From the NCBI RefSeq assembly GCF_000300515.1, contig NZ_AMSI01000003.1, positions 1 to 64,000 on the forward strand: a stretch of 64,000 bases of DNA. The letters are read 5' to 3'. The position numbers and the translations under genes were made by a program. The notes under the pieces are model-generated. The model was not told the DNA's origin. It saw nothing but the letters and a program-made list of their open reading frames with translations, and made no database searches. Source of the DNA: Nitratireductor indicus C115. Lineage in GTDB: Bacteria; Pseudomonadota; Alphaproteobacteria; Rhizobiales; Rhizobiaceae. Shown here in pieces: positions 6,926-14,905 of this stretch (position 1 is the first letter of the stretch; the number at the start of each line of letters is the position of its first letter).

Positions 6926-7252
6926 ATGCCGATGAACACGCTCCTCCCCATCATCGAGCAGATGCACAATGCCGCCGACGACCGCGCGCGGGCCGATATC
7001 CTCCTGCGCTGCCCCGATGGCGTGATGCTGAAATATGCGGACGTGTTTCGCGATGCCTGCCGCCGGGCGGCATTCGATCCTGGCGAAACCCTGGTGCACT
7101 ACCGGGAAGCCGCCCTGATGGCCGTTCGCGATGCAAACGGCCTCCTGCCACCAGCCATTGCCGGGCCACTGGAAGAACTGCGCCAGGCAATGGCGCGCTT
7201 TGCCGCCGGCGGCCGCCCCCAGGAGCCGCCAGCGGCCGACACCGATTTGTAG
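6926..7252 (+). CDS. Early phage protein, unknown function (108 aa)
   Basis: Starts directly after the stop of the tiny membrane protein (TGAATG); ATG 6932 (MNTLL...) is an equally good start. The protein is helical with two Cys (LRCPDGV, RDACRR) and a Pro-rich acidic C-terminus. No domain is recognised. It is the last gene before two tandem hairpins (7294-7374), so it probably ends this transcription unit. Confidence 0.62.
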   Translation: MPMNTLLPIIEQMHNAADDRARADILLRCPDGVMLKYADVFRDACRRAAFDPGETLVHYREAALMAVRDANGLLPPAIAGPLEELRQAMARFAAGGRPQEPPAADTDL

Positions 7253-7293
7253 CGTAAGCGTAGCGTATTCGCGTTTTTTGACTGCCTCCCCAT

Positions 7294-7374
7294 AGCCGAC
7301 GAAGGGGTCTCCGTCGGCTGTCTGGCGGGCCGGCCGGGCATTCCGCCCATAGTGCCGGCTGGCCCGCCTCTTTT
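7294..7374 (+). terminator. Two tandem hairpins, the second terminator-like
   Basis: AGCCGACG (7294-7301) pairs perfectly with CGTCGGCT (7312-7319). Five bases later a longer GC-rich hairpin runs from GGCGGGCC (7324-7331) to GGCCCGCC (7361-7368) with further pairing inside, followed by TCTTTT (7369-7374). The second has the form of a Rho-independent terminator. It separates the small early genes from the replication module, so it may be a point of controlled readthrough. Confidence 0.6.
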
Positions 7375-7386
7375 GTTGGAAACGAT

Positions 7387-7833
7387 ATGGCGCGCAAGCA
7401 GAACTGGCCGAGAAAGAACCGCAAGCCGAGGCCCTTCGCCAACGCCGGCACGCGCCGGCCGCCGGCAGATCGCCGGGCCGAGCGCGCCATGCGCCGGCGT
7501 CGCGCGCGGATCTCCGGCAACGCGGATCTCGCTTCGGCGCTTGCCGCGTATTATCGTGTGGCGCAGCTGATGGCCGGTGCCACCGGCGTTTCGTTTTCTG
7601 ACATCGTGAGCCGCGCCACACCTGGCACGATGCGCCGGCGCAAGACGCGCATTGCCCGTGATTGCGCGCTCTACCTGACCGTTACCGCCATCGGCATTCC
7701 GGCAAGCCGGCTTGCCCGTGCCCTGGGCCGGCCCCGGCAGCGCGTCTGCGCGGCATGTAGCCGGATGGAGGATGCGCGCGACCGTCAGAGCGTCGAAGCC
7801 TTGCTTTCCAGGCTTGAGGCGGTGCTGACATGA
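7387..7833 (+). CDS. DnaA domain IV-like replication/regulatory protein (148 aa)
   Basis: The first 50 residues are strongly basic (Arg-rich, MARKQNWPRKNRKPR...). The C-terminal 70 residues resemble the DNA-binding domain IV of DnaA: RRRKTRIARDCALYLTV matches the helix of the R-x-x-A-x-Y-L type, followed by an ALGRPRQRVCAACSRMED segment where DnaA has its G-R-D-x-T-T-V signature and recognition helix. Stand-alone DnaA-C proteins are widespread in rhizobial genomes. Next to primase and helicase, a role in origin recognition is plausible. The DnaA signature itself is degenerate (PRQRV). Confidence 0.7.
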   Translation: MARKQNWPRKNRKPRPFANAGTRRPPADRRAERAMRRRRARISGNADLASALAAYYRVAQLMAGATGVSFSDIVSRATPGTMRRRKTRIARDCALYLTVTAIGIPASRLARALGRPRQRVCAACSRMEDARDRQSVEALLSRLEAVLT

Positions 7834-8948
7834 CCCACGCGCCCGAAGCCCCCACCATCGACATGGGCGAGATCCGCAAGCGCCTCGAGGACGATATCTT
7901 GCAGCTCGCCCGCGCCCTGGTGCCGGATGGCCGCCGCAATGGCGATTACTGGATTGGCCGCAACCCTGCCCGGGCAGACAAGCACGGCGGCAGCTTCTGG
8001 ATCCGCATCAAGGAACCGAAGGGCATCTGGAAAGATGAGGCGACGGGGGCAACCGGCGATGTCATCAAGCTGGTGCAGTATGCGCAGGGCCTTTCCGACT
8101 ACAGCGTGACACGGCGCTGGTGCCTTCGCTATCTCGGCATTCAGCCTGGCGCGCCTGCACCCACCAAGGAAGAACAGGCGCGCCTTGAGGCAAGGCGGCG
8201 CGCCGACGAAAAGCGCCGCGCGGCCGAGGAGGCCGCAATTACCGCCAAGCGCCGCAAGGCGGCGCTGGGCCTCTGGCTCCAGGCGCGGCCGATCGATACC
8301 GGCGAGGGTTTCGAGGGGTCAGTGCTCGATCGCTATTGGCGTGGCGCCCGTGGTCTCGACATGCGCGGAAAGCCCGTATCCGGCGCATTGCGCTTCGCCG
8401 CCGAACACGATTACCGCACAGCGGACGGCGAGCTGATCGCGCGGCCCTGCCTGATCGCCCATCTGACCGGCCCGGATGGCACATGCTGGGGCATTCATCG
8501 CACATGGCTGGAGCCGGACGGCCGCGACAAGGCTCTTTTCCCGGATCCGAAACAGAACAAGCCGCGCAAGATATGGCCCGCCGGCTGGCGCGGTGCCGTC
8601 ATTCGCATTTCCAAGGGTGGCGACAACCTGACCCCGGAACAGGCGGTGAAGCGCGGCAAGGCCTGCCCGCTCATCATCTGCGAAGGCATCGAGGACGGTT
8701 TGACGCTGGCGCTTGCCCTGCCCTCGCATCGCGTTTGGGCCGCCTGCACGCTCGGCAATATCGGCCTGGTCCCGATCATGGATTGCGTCTCCGAAATCAT
8801 CGTCGCGGCAGACAACGATTGGAACAAGCCCGAGGCACAGCGCGCGCTCGCGCAGGGCCTCGAGCAGCTGAGAGCTTCCGGCCGGCCAGTGCGCGTTGCG
8901 CGCTCGCCCCGGGGGAAGGACTTCAACGACCTGGTGAAAGGAGAATGA
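7830..8948 (+). CDS. Toprim-domain DNA primase-like protein (372 aa)
   Basis: Starts in an ATGA overlap with the DnaA-like gene. Residues about 40-80 (GDYWIGRNPARADKHGGSFW ... WKDEATGATGDVI) have the layout of a primase CHC2 zinc domain but lack its Cys ligands. Residues about 125-155 are a charged helix. The last 95 residues form a Toprim fold: LIICEGIEDGLTLALAL has the conserved Glu, EIIVAADND the acidic pair, and GRPVRVARSPRGKDFNDLV is typical of phage Toprim primases. It probably primes phage DNA synthesis with the helicase encoded downstream. Confidence 0.85.
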   Translation: MTHAPEAPTIDMGEIRKRLEDDILQLARALVPDGRRNGDYWIGRNPARADKHGGSFWIRIKEPKGIWKDEATGATGDVIKLVQYAQGLSDYSVTRRWCLRYLGIQPGAPAPTKEEQARLEARRRADEKRRAAEEAAITAKRRKAALGLWLQARPIDTGEGFEGSVLDRYWRGARGLDMRGKPVSGALRFAAEHDYRTADGELIARPCLIAHLTGPDGTCWGIHRTWLEPDGRDKALFPDPKQNKPRKIWPAGWRGAVIRISKGGDNLTPEQAVKRGKACPLIICEGIEDGLTLALALPSHRVWAACTLGNIGLVPIMDCVSEIIVAADNDWNKPEAQRALAQGLEQLRASGRPVRVARSPRGKDFNDLVKGE

Positions 8949-8950
8949 GA

Positions 8951-9259
8951 ATGGACAGTTTGGAAGCAACAGACGCCGCCGCAGCAGCGGTGCAGAAGAC
9001 GCCGAACCGTGTGAGCCTGGACAGCATCAAGGCCAAGATTGCCGAGGTGGAGTTTCACGCGCCGCATCTGGAACCGACCATGACTGTCTGCTTCGTCAAG
9101 ATGCAGAACGGCTTTGTGGTCATCGGCAAAACCGCCCCGGCGGACCCGGGAAACTTCGACGCGGAGTTGGGCAGGAAATTCGCCTACGAGGACGCCGTTC
9201 GTCAGATTTGGCCGCTTGAAGGCTACGCCCTGCGCGAGCGCCTGGCTGCTGAGGCTTAG
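8951..9259 (+). CDS. Gp49-family phage protein (102 aa)
   Basis: Member of a widespread small phage family (Phage_gp49_66). The signature is clear: SLDSIKAKIAEVEF, then a Thr-led strand with CFVKMQNGFVVIGKTA, then DPGNFDAELGRKFAYEDAV and IWPLEGYALRERL. The function is unknown across the family. The start at 8951 is chosen because AGGAG lies seven bases upstream; ATG 8945 overlaps the primase stop as ATGA but sits too close to that site. Confidence 0.87.
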   Translation: MDSLEATDAAAAAVQKTPNRVSLDSIKAKIAEVEFHAPHLEPTMTVCFVKMQNGFVVIGKTAPADPGNFDAELGRKFAYEDAVRQIWPLEGYALRERLAAEA

Positions 9260-9369
9260 CCCATTCCGGCGGCGCTCGATGCGGTGAAGTGAAGGCACGG
9301 CCGACTTCCGCAGCTCGACAACGCGAAGCCTGGAGCGCCGCCGGGAACCACCCAACGGAGACGAAAGAC

Positions 9370-9966
9370 ATGAAGCACAGTGACATTGCCACTCTGGCCT
9401 TCGAGACGGCCATGGCCGCCTGGGGCCACATCAGCGACGAGACACCCCGCCCGTTTCCGGGAAACACCACATATCTGGACCTTTATTCCTATGCACGGGA
9501 CAGAAGTTTTCCGCCGCCTGAAACTTTGGCGCGCAAAACAGCCGAGATGATTGGAGAACGGTTCTCCTTCGCGACCCTGCACCACGCACCGAAAGGCATC
9601 GGCGCGTTCTTCCAGGTCTTCCGGGCCGTCGCGGTCGCCCTCGAGCCATTCCATGAACCCGACCCGGAGGAAGATCATGCGCCTGGTGCCGCTCCTGCGA
9701 AGGATGACCCCGCCGGTGCAGGCGGAACCGAGGCTGACACCCAGACCCAAGAACCCGATGACGGAAACGGAACTGGCGGGGAAACTCCGCCGGCGGCCGA
9801 TCCGAAAGCCGGCAAACCTACAGCTGCGCCTTCTGATCAACCTGACGAGGCAGGCGGGGATACTGCCGCTGACGCCGGCGGGAAGGATGCCCAGGGAGAG
9901 ACCGAAGAAACGAAGGTGACCGGCGACAAGGCCGCCGGCGCAGCGAAAAAAGACGACAAGAAATAA
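9370..9966 (+). CDS. Phage protein with acidic disordered tail (198 aa)
   Basis: Starts at ATG 9370 with GGAG nine bases upstream. The first 100 residues look folded (MKHSDIATLAFETAMAAWGH ... FATLHHAPKGIGAFFQVFRA). The last 95 are low complexity, made of Pro, Gly, Ala, Asp, Glu, Thr and Lys (for example PPAADPKAGKPTAAP), and are predicted disordered. It sits between primase and helicase, so a replication accessory or single-strand-binding role is conceivable, but no OB-fold pattern is evident. Confidence 0.65.
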   Translation: MKHSDIATLAFETAMAAWGHISDETPRPFPGNTTYLDLYSYARDRSFPPPETLARKTAEMIGERFSFATLHHAPKGIGAFFQVFRAVAVALEPFHEPDPEEDHAPGAAPAKDDPAGAGGTEADTQTQEPDDGNGTGGETPPAADPKAGKPTAAPSDQPDEAGGDTAADAGGKDAQGETEETKVTGDKAAGAAKKDDKK

Positions 9967-9990
9967 CCTTCGGGCACAAAGCAGCACGGC

Positions 9991-11895
9991 ATGGCAGATC
10001 AGACCAACCAGGGCGCGGATCCTCGATCCGCGTCCGGCTCCACGCGCGACAACCCTTTCGCCGAAGTGGCGGCGGCCGTGCTCGGCACGGACCCGCTCGA
10101 GGAGGAAGACGTCCGCAGTGTCAGCTCGATCGGCCGGGAAGATCCCCTTCCCGGTCACGAGCTGGACGGCGCACCGCCTGGCGATTGGAAGCCCGATGAA
10201 CTTGGCCTGCCGCCAGGCTGTCCCGTGCTGCCGCTCGGAACCGAGGAAGGCGTTTATCACTTTCTCGACACCATCGGACAAATGCGCTCGCTGCGCGAAA
10301 GCGAATTCGGCCAGGGACCCTTGAACAGCCTGTTCCTTGGCCGTCACTATTGGCTCTATTGGGCCTTTCCCCGCAAGAATTCGGACGGGCTTGTCACCAG
10401 CTGGCGGCCGGAGAAGGTGCGCGAGATCCTCATGGGAGCCTGCGCGCGCAAAGGCAGCTGGTCAGCAGCCAACCGCGTGCGCGGCCGGGGAACCTGGCGC
10501 GGCCGAAAAGGGCAGTTGATCCTGCATTGCGGTGATCGCCTGTTGGTGCAGCATGGCACCGGCCTCAAGGAAGAACCGCTGGGCGAGCTCGAGGGGATGA
10601 TTTATCCGACCAGGCCGCCGATCGAAACGCCTTGGCCCGAACCCATGGCGGGCAAAAAAGGCCCCGCCCTCCAACTCCTGCCGCATCTGCAATGCTGGAA
10701 CTGGAGCCGGCCACGGCTCGATCCTATCCTGCTCATCGGCTGGATTGCCTCCGCCCGCCTTGGCGGTGCGCTGGGCTGGCGGCCGGAATGCTTTATCCAG
10801 GGCGATAAGGGATCCGGTAAAAGCTCGATCCATGCGGATCTGAAAGGCTTGTTCGGTTCGGGCCTGGTGCAGACCGGCGACACCACGGCCGCCGGCATCT
10901 ACCAGGAACTGAAATTCGACTGCCTGCCGGTGGCTATCGACGAATTCGAGGCGAAGAACGACACCCGCAAGCAAAAGGCGGTGATCGAACTTGCACGTCT
11001 GTCGTGCTCGGGCGCGCCGATGCACCGCGGTGGCGACAACCACCGCGGCACCAAGTTTTTCGGTCGATCCTCCTACCTGTTCTCGATGATCAATACGCCG
11101 CCGATGGACCCGCAGGACCTTTCCCGTTCTGCGCTCCTGCGCCTCAAACCGCACAAGGAAGGTGCGGTGCGGCCGGTCATTCCCGAGCATGAGCTGGTGG
11201 AGCTCGGCCGGCAGATGCAGCGCAGGCTTATCGACAACTGGCACCGATGGGACGCCACGTTCACCGCCTGGCGCGAATTCCTGGCCGATTGCGGCCATGA
11301 CGGCCGGGGACAGGACACATTCGGCACGTTGATGGCGGCGGCCGACCTGGTGATTGACCATGACGCCGAAGCCCTTGGCCTGGAGATCGGCCCGAATGCC
11401 GAAAACTTCAACGCCTGGCGCGACGACCTCGAGGTGAGCCGCCTTGCCGAGTATGACGATGCATCGGCAAACTGGCGGCTTTGTCTGTCTCACATCATGA
11501 GCCAGCGCATCGAGGCCTGGCGCGGCGGCACCAGGCACACGGTTGGCGAAGTGCTGACCGACTTTTTCGAGGGCGATATCAGCGACCCCGAGGCGCTGAA
11601 ATACGAAACCGCGCGCAAGCTCCTCGAGCAAACCGGGCTGACGCTCCTCAAACCAACCAAGGAATGCCCGAACTTCGAGCTACTGGTGCCCAACCAGCAC
11701 CCTTTGCTGCACCAGCTGTTCCAGGGCTCGAAATGGGCAGGCGAACTGGCCGCCGGCGTCTGGTCAGGCGCATTGCGCATGGCACCGGATGAGATCTGGC
11801 GCGACGCTTCGGCGCGGATCCACGGCGAGAAGAAGCGCGGCACCGCATTCGCGCTGAAAGACATCATCGTGACCGATGAGGAGGCGCGGTCATGA
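9991..11895 (+). CDS. Phage P-loop ATPase, probable replicative helicase (634 aa)
   Basis: The Walker A motif GDKGSGKS is at residues 271-278 and a Walker B (LPVAIDEFE, Asp 317/Glu 318) follows. An Arg-rich segment, DLSRSALLRLKP at about 380-390, could provide an arginine finger. The N-terminal 110 residues are acidic and Pro-rich. The arrangement resembles D5/DUF927-type phage helicases that partner Toprim primases, and the gene follows the primase. A helicase that loads at the phage origin is the most likely role; terminase is excluded because both terminase genes lie downstream. Confidence 0.78.
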   Translation: MADQTNQGADPRSASGSTRDNPFAEVAAAVLGTDPLEEEDVRSVSSIGREDPLPGHELDGAPPGDWKPDELGLPPGCPVLPLGTEEGVYHFLDTIGQMRSLRESEFGQGPLNSLFLGRHYWLYWAFPRKNSDGLVTSWRPEKVREILMGACARKGSWSAANRVRGRGTWRGRKGQLILHCGDRLLVQHGTGLKEEPLGELEGMIYPTRPPIETPWPEPMAGKKGPALQLLPHLQCWNWSRPRLDPILLIGWIASARLGGALGWRPECFIQGDKGSGKSSIHADLKGLFGSGLVQTGDTTAAGIYQELKFDCLPVAIDEFEAKNDTRKQKAVIELARLSCSGAPMHRGGDNHRGTKFFGRSSYLFSMINTPPMDPQDLSRSALLRLKPHKEGAVRPVIPEHELVELGRQMQRRLIDNWHRWDATFTAWREFLADCGHDGRGQDTFGTLMAAADLVIDHDAEALGLEIGPNAENFNAWRDDLEVSRLAEYDDASANWRLCLSHIMSQRIEAWRGGTRHTVGEVLTDFFEGDISDPEALKYETARKLLEQTGLTLLKPTKECPNFELLVPNQHPLLHQLFQGSKWAGELAAGVWSGALRMAPDEIWRDASARIHGEKKRGTAFALKDIIVTDEEARS

Positions 11896-11926
11896 TGCCC
11901 CATCACATTCTACGCAGTATAGACCA

Positions 11927-11953
11927 CACCGGCGCGCCTTTGGCGCGTCGGTG
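11927..11953 (+). terminator. GC-rich hairpin after the helicase gene
   Basis: CACCGGCGCGCC (11927-11938) pairs with GGCGCGTCGGTG (11942-11953) with one mismatch around a TTT loop. It begins 32 bases after the helicase stop. There is no clean T-run, so it may be a weak or factor-dependent terminator, or a transcript-end stabiliser. Confidence 0.45.
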
Positions 11954-12015
11954 CTTCCGCTTGACCACGTTCACGACCCGCGCCCCGCGCCCCCTGGCAG
12001 CGAAAAACCGCGCGG

Positions 12016-12046
12016 GAAACGTGACAGCCCTCACCCTCACCCATGA
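12016..12046 (+). promoter_or_regulatory. Half-conserved phage promoter-like motif (copy 1)
   Basis: GGAAACGTGACAGC is identical over 14 bases to the copy at 15313, but the right half differs: the CATAG element at fixed spacing is missing and the nearest relative is CATGAT two bases further on. It lies upstream of the terminase transcription unit, matching the placement of the other copies. Confidence 0.45.
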
Positions 12047-12094
12047 TCAGCAAGGAAGAAACCACGGGTGTTTCAGGCCTGATCTGGGGCCGGG

Positions 12095-12334
12095 TGGAAC
12101 GCTGGAACACAAGGCAGGGCAATGCCGGTTCCAGCTTAATACACTGAAAAGACAGGGAAATTAGCCGCATGGAACGCTGGAACGCTGGAACCGCATATAT
12201 AGCCTCGCGCGCGCGCGCGTATGAGGAAACGCATGTTCCAGTGTTCCAACGTTCCAACCATGGAATTCATAAGGGAAATGAATGGGTTGGCTGGAACATG
12301 GCGGTGGAACGCGCCGTGTTCCAGCGTTCCAGCG
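12095..12334. repeat. TGGAACGC repeat array, candidate pac/cos or origin
   Basis: Eight-base units of TGGAAC plus two bases occur in tandem: two at 12095-12110, three at 12170-12193, single units at 12292 and 12305. Reverse-complement units occur once near 12128, three at 12234-12257 and two at 12318-12333. The three forward and three reverse units face each other across about 40 bases that include an alternating CG run. The array ends 20 bases before the small terminase gene. Phased binding sites upstream of the small terminase gene are typical of packaging sites; iteron origins look similar. Confidence 0.8.
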
Positions 12335-12353
12335 ATAAAAAAGGGGGCAGATA

Positions 12354-12932
12354 ATGGCCGGCGACAAGGATCGCGGCTTGGACGCCGCTTTGGGACTGTC
12401 TGAGAGCGCGCGCGGGCTCTCGGAAAAAATCGATGCCGAGCGCGAAGGCGCGCCGATCCAGAACGAGCTGTTCGCCGGGCAGAGCGTGTTCGGCGCGTTG
12501 CGCCTGACGGACGGGCGCACGGTCAGCACCGGGCCGGGACGGCCCAAGGGCGCGCGCAACAAGACCACGCGCGACCTGGCGAAGCTGATCCAGGCGACAG
12601 GCCGCGACCCGCTGCTTGCCATGGCCGAGATCGTGGCGACGCCGATCGATGTCATCGCGCGCACGCTGGGCTGCAAGAAGATCGAGGCGGCAGAGTATCA
12701 CCGCAAGGTCATGTCGGACCTTGCCCCTTACGTGCACCAGAAACTGCCGACCGCCGTCCAGGTGCAGGGCGCGACGGCCGGAATGCTGGTCATCCAGATG
12801 GGCAACACCGGCCCTGGCGGCGGCGGCGAAGGCCTGCCGATGCGCCTCATAGAGGGCGAGCAAATTCAATCACTTAGCGACGACGACGAGGCAACGCCTC
12901 ACGATGCCGCGCCTCACAAAGAGGGCAAGTAA
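12354..12932 (+). CDS. Probable terminase small subunit (192 aa)
   Basis: A segment at about residues 60-75 (GPGRPKGARNKTTRDLA) is of the GRPKGxRNK type frequent in phage terminase small subunits, followed by a helical region (PIDVIARTLGCKKIEAAEYH) and a Gly-rich acidic tail. It stands directly upstream of the large terminase and directly downstream of the repeat array that it would be expected to bind. A purine-rich AAAAAAGGGGGC precedes the ATG. The assignment rests on context plus the basic motif. Confidence 0.7.
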   Translation: MAGDKDRGLDAALGLSESARGLSEKIDAEREGAPIQNELFAGQSVFGALRLTDGRTVSTGPGRPKGARNKTTRDLAKLIQATGRDPLLAMAEIVATPIDVIARTLGCKKIEAAEYHRKVMSDLAPYVHQKLPTAVQVQGATAGMLVIQMGNTGPGGGGEGLPMRLIEGEQIQSLSDDDEATPHDAAPHKEGK

Positions 12933-13340
12933 TTGGAAACACAGCAGAAATCCCCTTCCGAGACCATGATTGAAAATCAGCAGGTCAGCGCGCCCGCCGC
13001 CCTGGCCGCGCCGCGCCTGGGCCGCAATCCGTCCGATGGGGGGCCGCCTCATTCCATGGCCGGCGCAGGCCGGGGGCATTCCCGAAGCCGGGCCGCCACC
13101 CTCGAGAGGGTGAAGCCCGTGCGGTTTTCGGGCTTCGGATCAAACCGGGCCGGTGGCGGGAAAACGGAAAACTTGAACTCGGCGCCCCGGGGCCGGGGGG
13201 TGGGGGCAGCGGCGAGCAGCCGAACCGCCAACACCTGCGCCAATTGGGATGATGGTTGCTGCCATGTCTGCGGTTCGCAATCCGAGGGATATGAGGTTTC
13301 CCCATCTTTCCGCTGCCCAGGATGGAGGGCGCGGACATGA
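12933..13340 (+). CDS. Possible low-complexity phage protein coupled to terminase (135 aa)
   Basis: An open frame starting with TTG directly after the small terminase stop. Its own stop overlaps the large terminase start as ATGA, the joining style used all over this prophage. The middle is Arg/Gly/Ser-rich and unlike a fold; the C-terminus has DDGCCHVCGSQSEGY and a further Cys, a possible zinc knuckle. The same DNA contains an inverted repeat (GAAGCCCG ... CGGGCTTC near 13110-13138), so the region could instead be untranslated. Confidence 0.4.
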   Translation: METQQKSPSETMIENQQVSAPAALAAPRLGRNPSDGGPPHSMAGAGRGHSRSRAATLERVKPVRFSGFGSNRAGGGKTENLNSAPRGRGVGAAASSRTANTCANWDDGCCHVCGSQSEGYEVSPSFRCPGWRART

Positions 13341-14905
13341 CCGCCCCCGCCGAAGTCCTCGAGCTCTATCGCAGGGCGCAGCTCGACAAGCTCGATATCC
13401 GCACCTACCAGCCGCCCGGGCCGGTGGCTGCCGAGTTCATGAACGACCGCGAGCATTGGGTGCGGTTCATCAAGGGGCCGATCGGCTCGGGCAAGACCAA
13501 TGTGAACTTCTTCGACAAGCTCGCCCTGGCCATGAACATGCCTGTCTGCACCAGGGGCCAATATGCCGGGCATCGGCTCTATCGGCACATCGAGGTGCGC
13601 GATACCTATGCGAACCTCTGGGGCACTACCATCAAAAGCTGGTGGCAATGGTTCGGGCCAGACGTGGGGCACTGGACGGGCGGCGAGAACCGGAAGGCCA
13701 CGCACACGCTGGTGTTCGATACGGGCGGGGGTAGCAACCTTCATTTCGAGATCGTGTTTCAGGCGATCCAGGATCAGGACGTGGACGCTGCCCTGCGCGG
13801 AATCGAGTTCACCAGCGCCAACATGGGTGAGGCCGACCAGCAATCCGGCGACGTGCTCACCTATCTGATCGGCCGCGCTCTGCAACAGCGCTTCCCGCCG
13901 AAGCGCTTCTTCGATGAAGGGACCGAGTACTACACCTGTGTGACCGGTGACTTGAACCCACCCGACACCGACAACTGGACCTATGGCATTTTCGAGGATG
14001 AACGACCGGAGGGGCACAAGATGTTTCACCAGCCGTCCGGCCGCTCAGCCGGAGGCGAGAACCGCGCCGCCATCAGCCGCGAGACCTACGAGAAGATGGC
14101 GGCGACGAACAAGCATCGCCCCTGGTGGGTGAAGGCTATGGTGGATGGCGACTGGTCACCATCGCGCAATGGCGAGCCGGTCTATCCCGAATATGACGAC
14201 ACGGTGCATTGCGCACACAAGGAGCTGGAGCCTGTTCCAGGCCTGCCGATCCGGTTGTGCTTCGACCAGGGCGTGACCGGCCCGGCCATGCTGGTGTTGC
14301 AGTGGATGCCGGACGGGCAGTTGCGGGTCCTCGACGAATATTGCCCTGGGAGGATCGGCCCTACCGGCTTCGGCCGGGGTTGCAAGATGATGTTGGGCGC
14401 GCGGTATCGCGGATATCGCATCGAGCGCGCCACGGGCGACATGGCCGGCTTTTTCGGCGGCGACAAGGAAACCGGCGATCTCGCTATGTTCGAAACCGTC
14501 GCCAACGCCATGGGCATCGTCATTCTGCCGTGCGAGACCAACGAACTGAACATTCGCCATGACGCCGTGCGTCAGCTCCTGCGCTATCGCATCGACGGTC
14601 GCCGGCCAGCGCTCCTGGTTTCGACCAGGGCGAAGATGATCCGCAAAGGCTTCAATTCGCACTACCGCTACCGCAAGCGGCGCGGCATGGGGGACAACTC
14701 CACGGATCCGATCCCTGAGAAAAACGAATTCTCCAATCCGCATGACGCGCTCCAATACGGCGCGATCGATCTGGTGGGGATCGAGGGCGTGAAGCGCGGC
14801 GAGCTGATGGGCGGTCGCGGCGACAGCGTTACCGGCTTGCCCGACGATGACGATTTCGGCGGGACCACGACACCGGAAACGGATTTCGACGTATGGGACA
14901 CATGA
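13337..14905 (+). CDS. terL: Terminase large subunit (522 aa)
   Basis: DNA-packaging motor and nuclease. The Walker A is GPIGSGKT at residues 47-54, preceded by the adenine-binding Gln region RTYQPPG. The C-terminal half has the nuclease-type acidic positions: FDQG at the first strand, ATGDMAGFFGG in the middle and a late NPHDALQYG, the usual order in terminase RNase-H-like domains. The start at 13337 has GGAGG eight bases upstream; ATG 13322 would include that site. It ends in an ATGA overlap with the next gene. Closest in style to terminases of podoviruses with a gp8-like connector. Confidence 0.93.
   Translation: MTAPAEVLELYRRAQLDKLDIRTYQPPGPVAAEFMNDREHWVRFIKGPIGSGKTNVNFFDKLALAMNMPVCTRGQYAGHRLYRHIEVRDTYANLWGTTIKSWWQWFGPDVGHWTGGENRKATHTLVFDTGGGSNLHFEIVFQAIQDQDVDAALRGIEFTSANMGEADQQSGDVLTYLIGRALQQRFPPKRFFDEGTEYYTCVTGDLNPPDTDNWTYGIFEDERPEGHKMFHQPSGRSAGGENRAAISRETYEKMAATNKHRPWWVKAMVDGDWSPSRNGEPVYPEYDDTVHCAHKELEPVPGLPIRLCFDQGVTGPAMLVLQWMPDGQLRVLDEYCPGRIGPTGFGRGCKMMLGARYRGYRIERATGDMAGFFGGDKETGDLAMFETVANAMGIVILPCETNELNIRHDAVRQLLRYRIDGRRPALLVSTRAKMIRKGFNSHYRYRKRRGMGDNSTDPIPEKNEFSNPHDALQYGAIDLVGIEGVKRGELMGGRGDSVTGLPDDDDFGGTTTPETDFDVWDT

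Larger units (their letters stand above)
11896..12353. other. Non-coding control block before terminase (458 bases)
   Basis: No convincing gene is seen. In order it holds a strong hairpin (11927-11953, 11 of 12 pairs, loop TTT), a half-conserved copy of the phage promoter-like motif (12016-12046) and an array of TGGAACGC repeats in both orientations (12095-12334) around an alternating CG stretch (12206-12219). The layout suggests the end of replication transcription, the start of late transcription and a packaging or origin site in one block. Confidence 0.75.

Noticed and set aside
11892-12164. 90-aa frame after the helicase, starting in an ATGA-like overlap
   Set aside because: It runs through a strong hairpin, the promoter-like motif and the first TGGAACGC repeats, and its composition is not protein-like.
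12170-12257. CRISPR-like repeat array
   Set aside because: Units are eight bases, tandem without spacers and in both orientations, so this is a protein-binding array.
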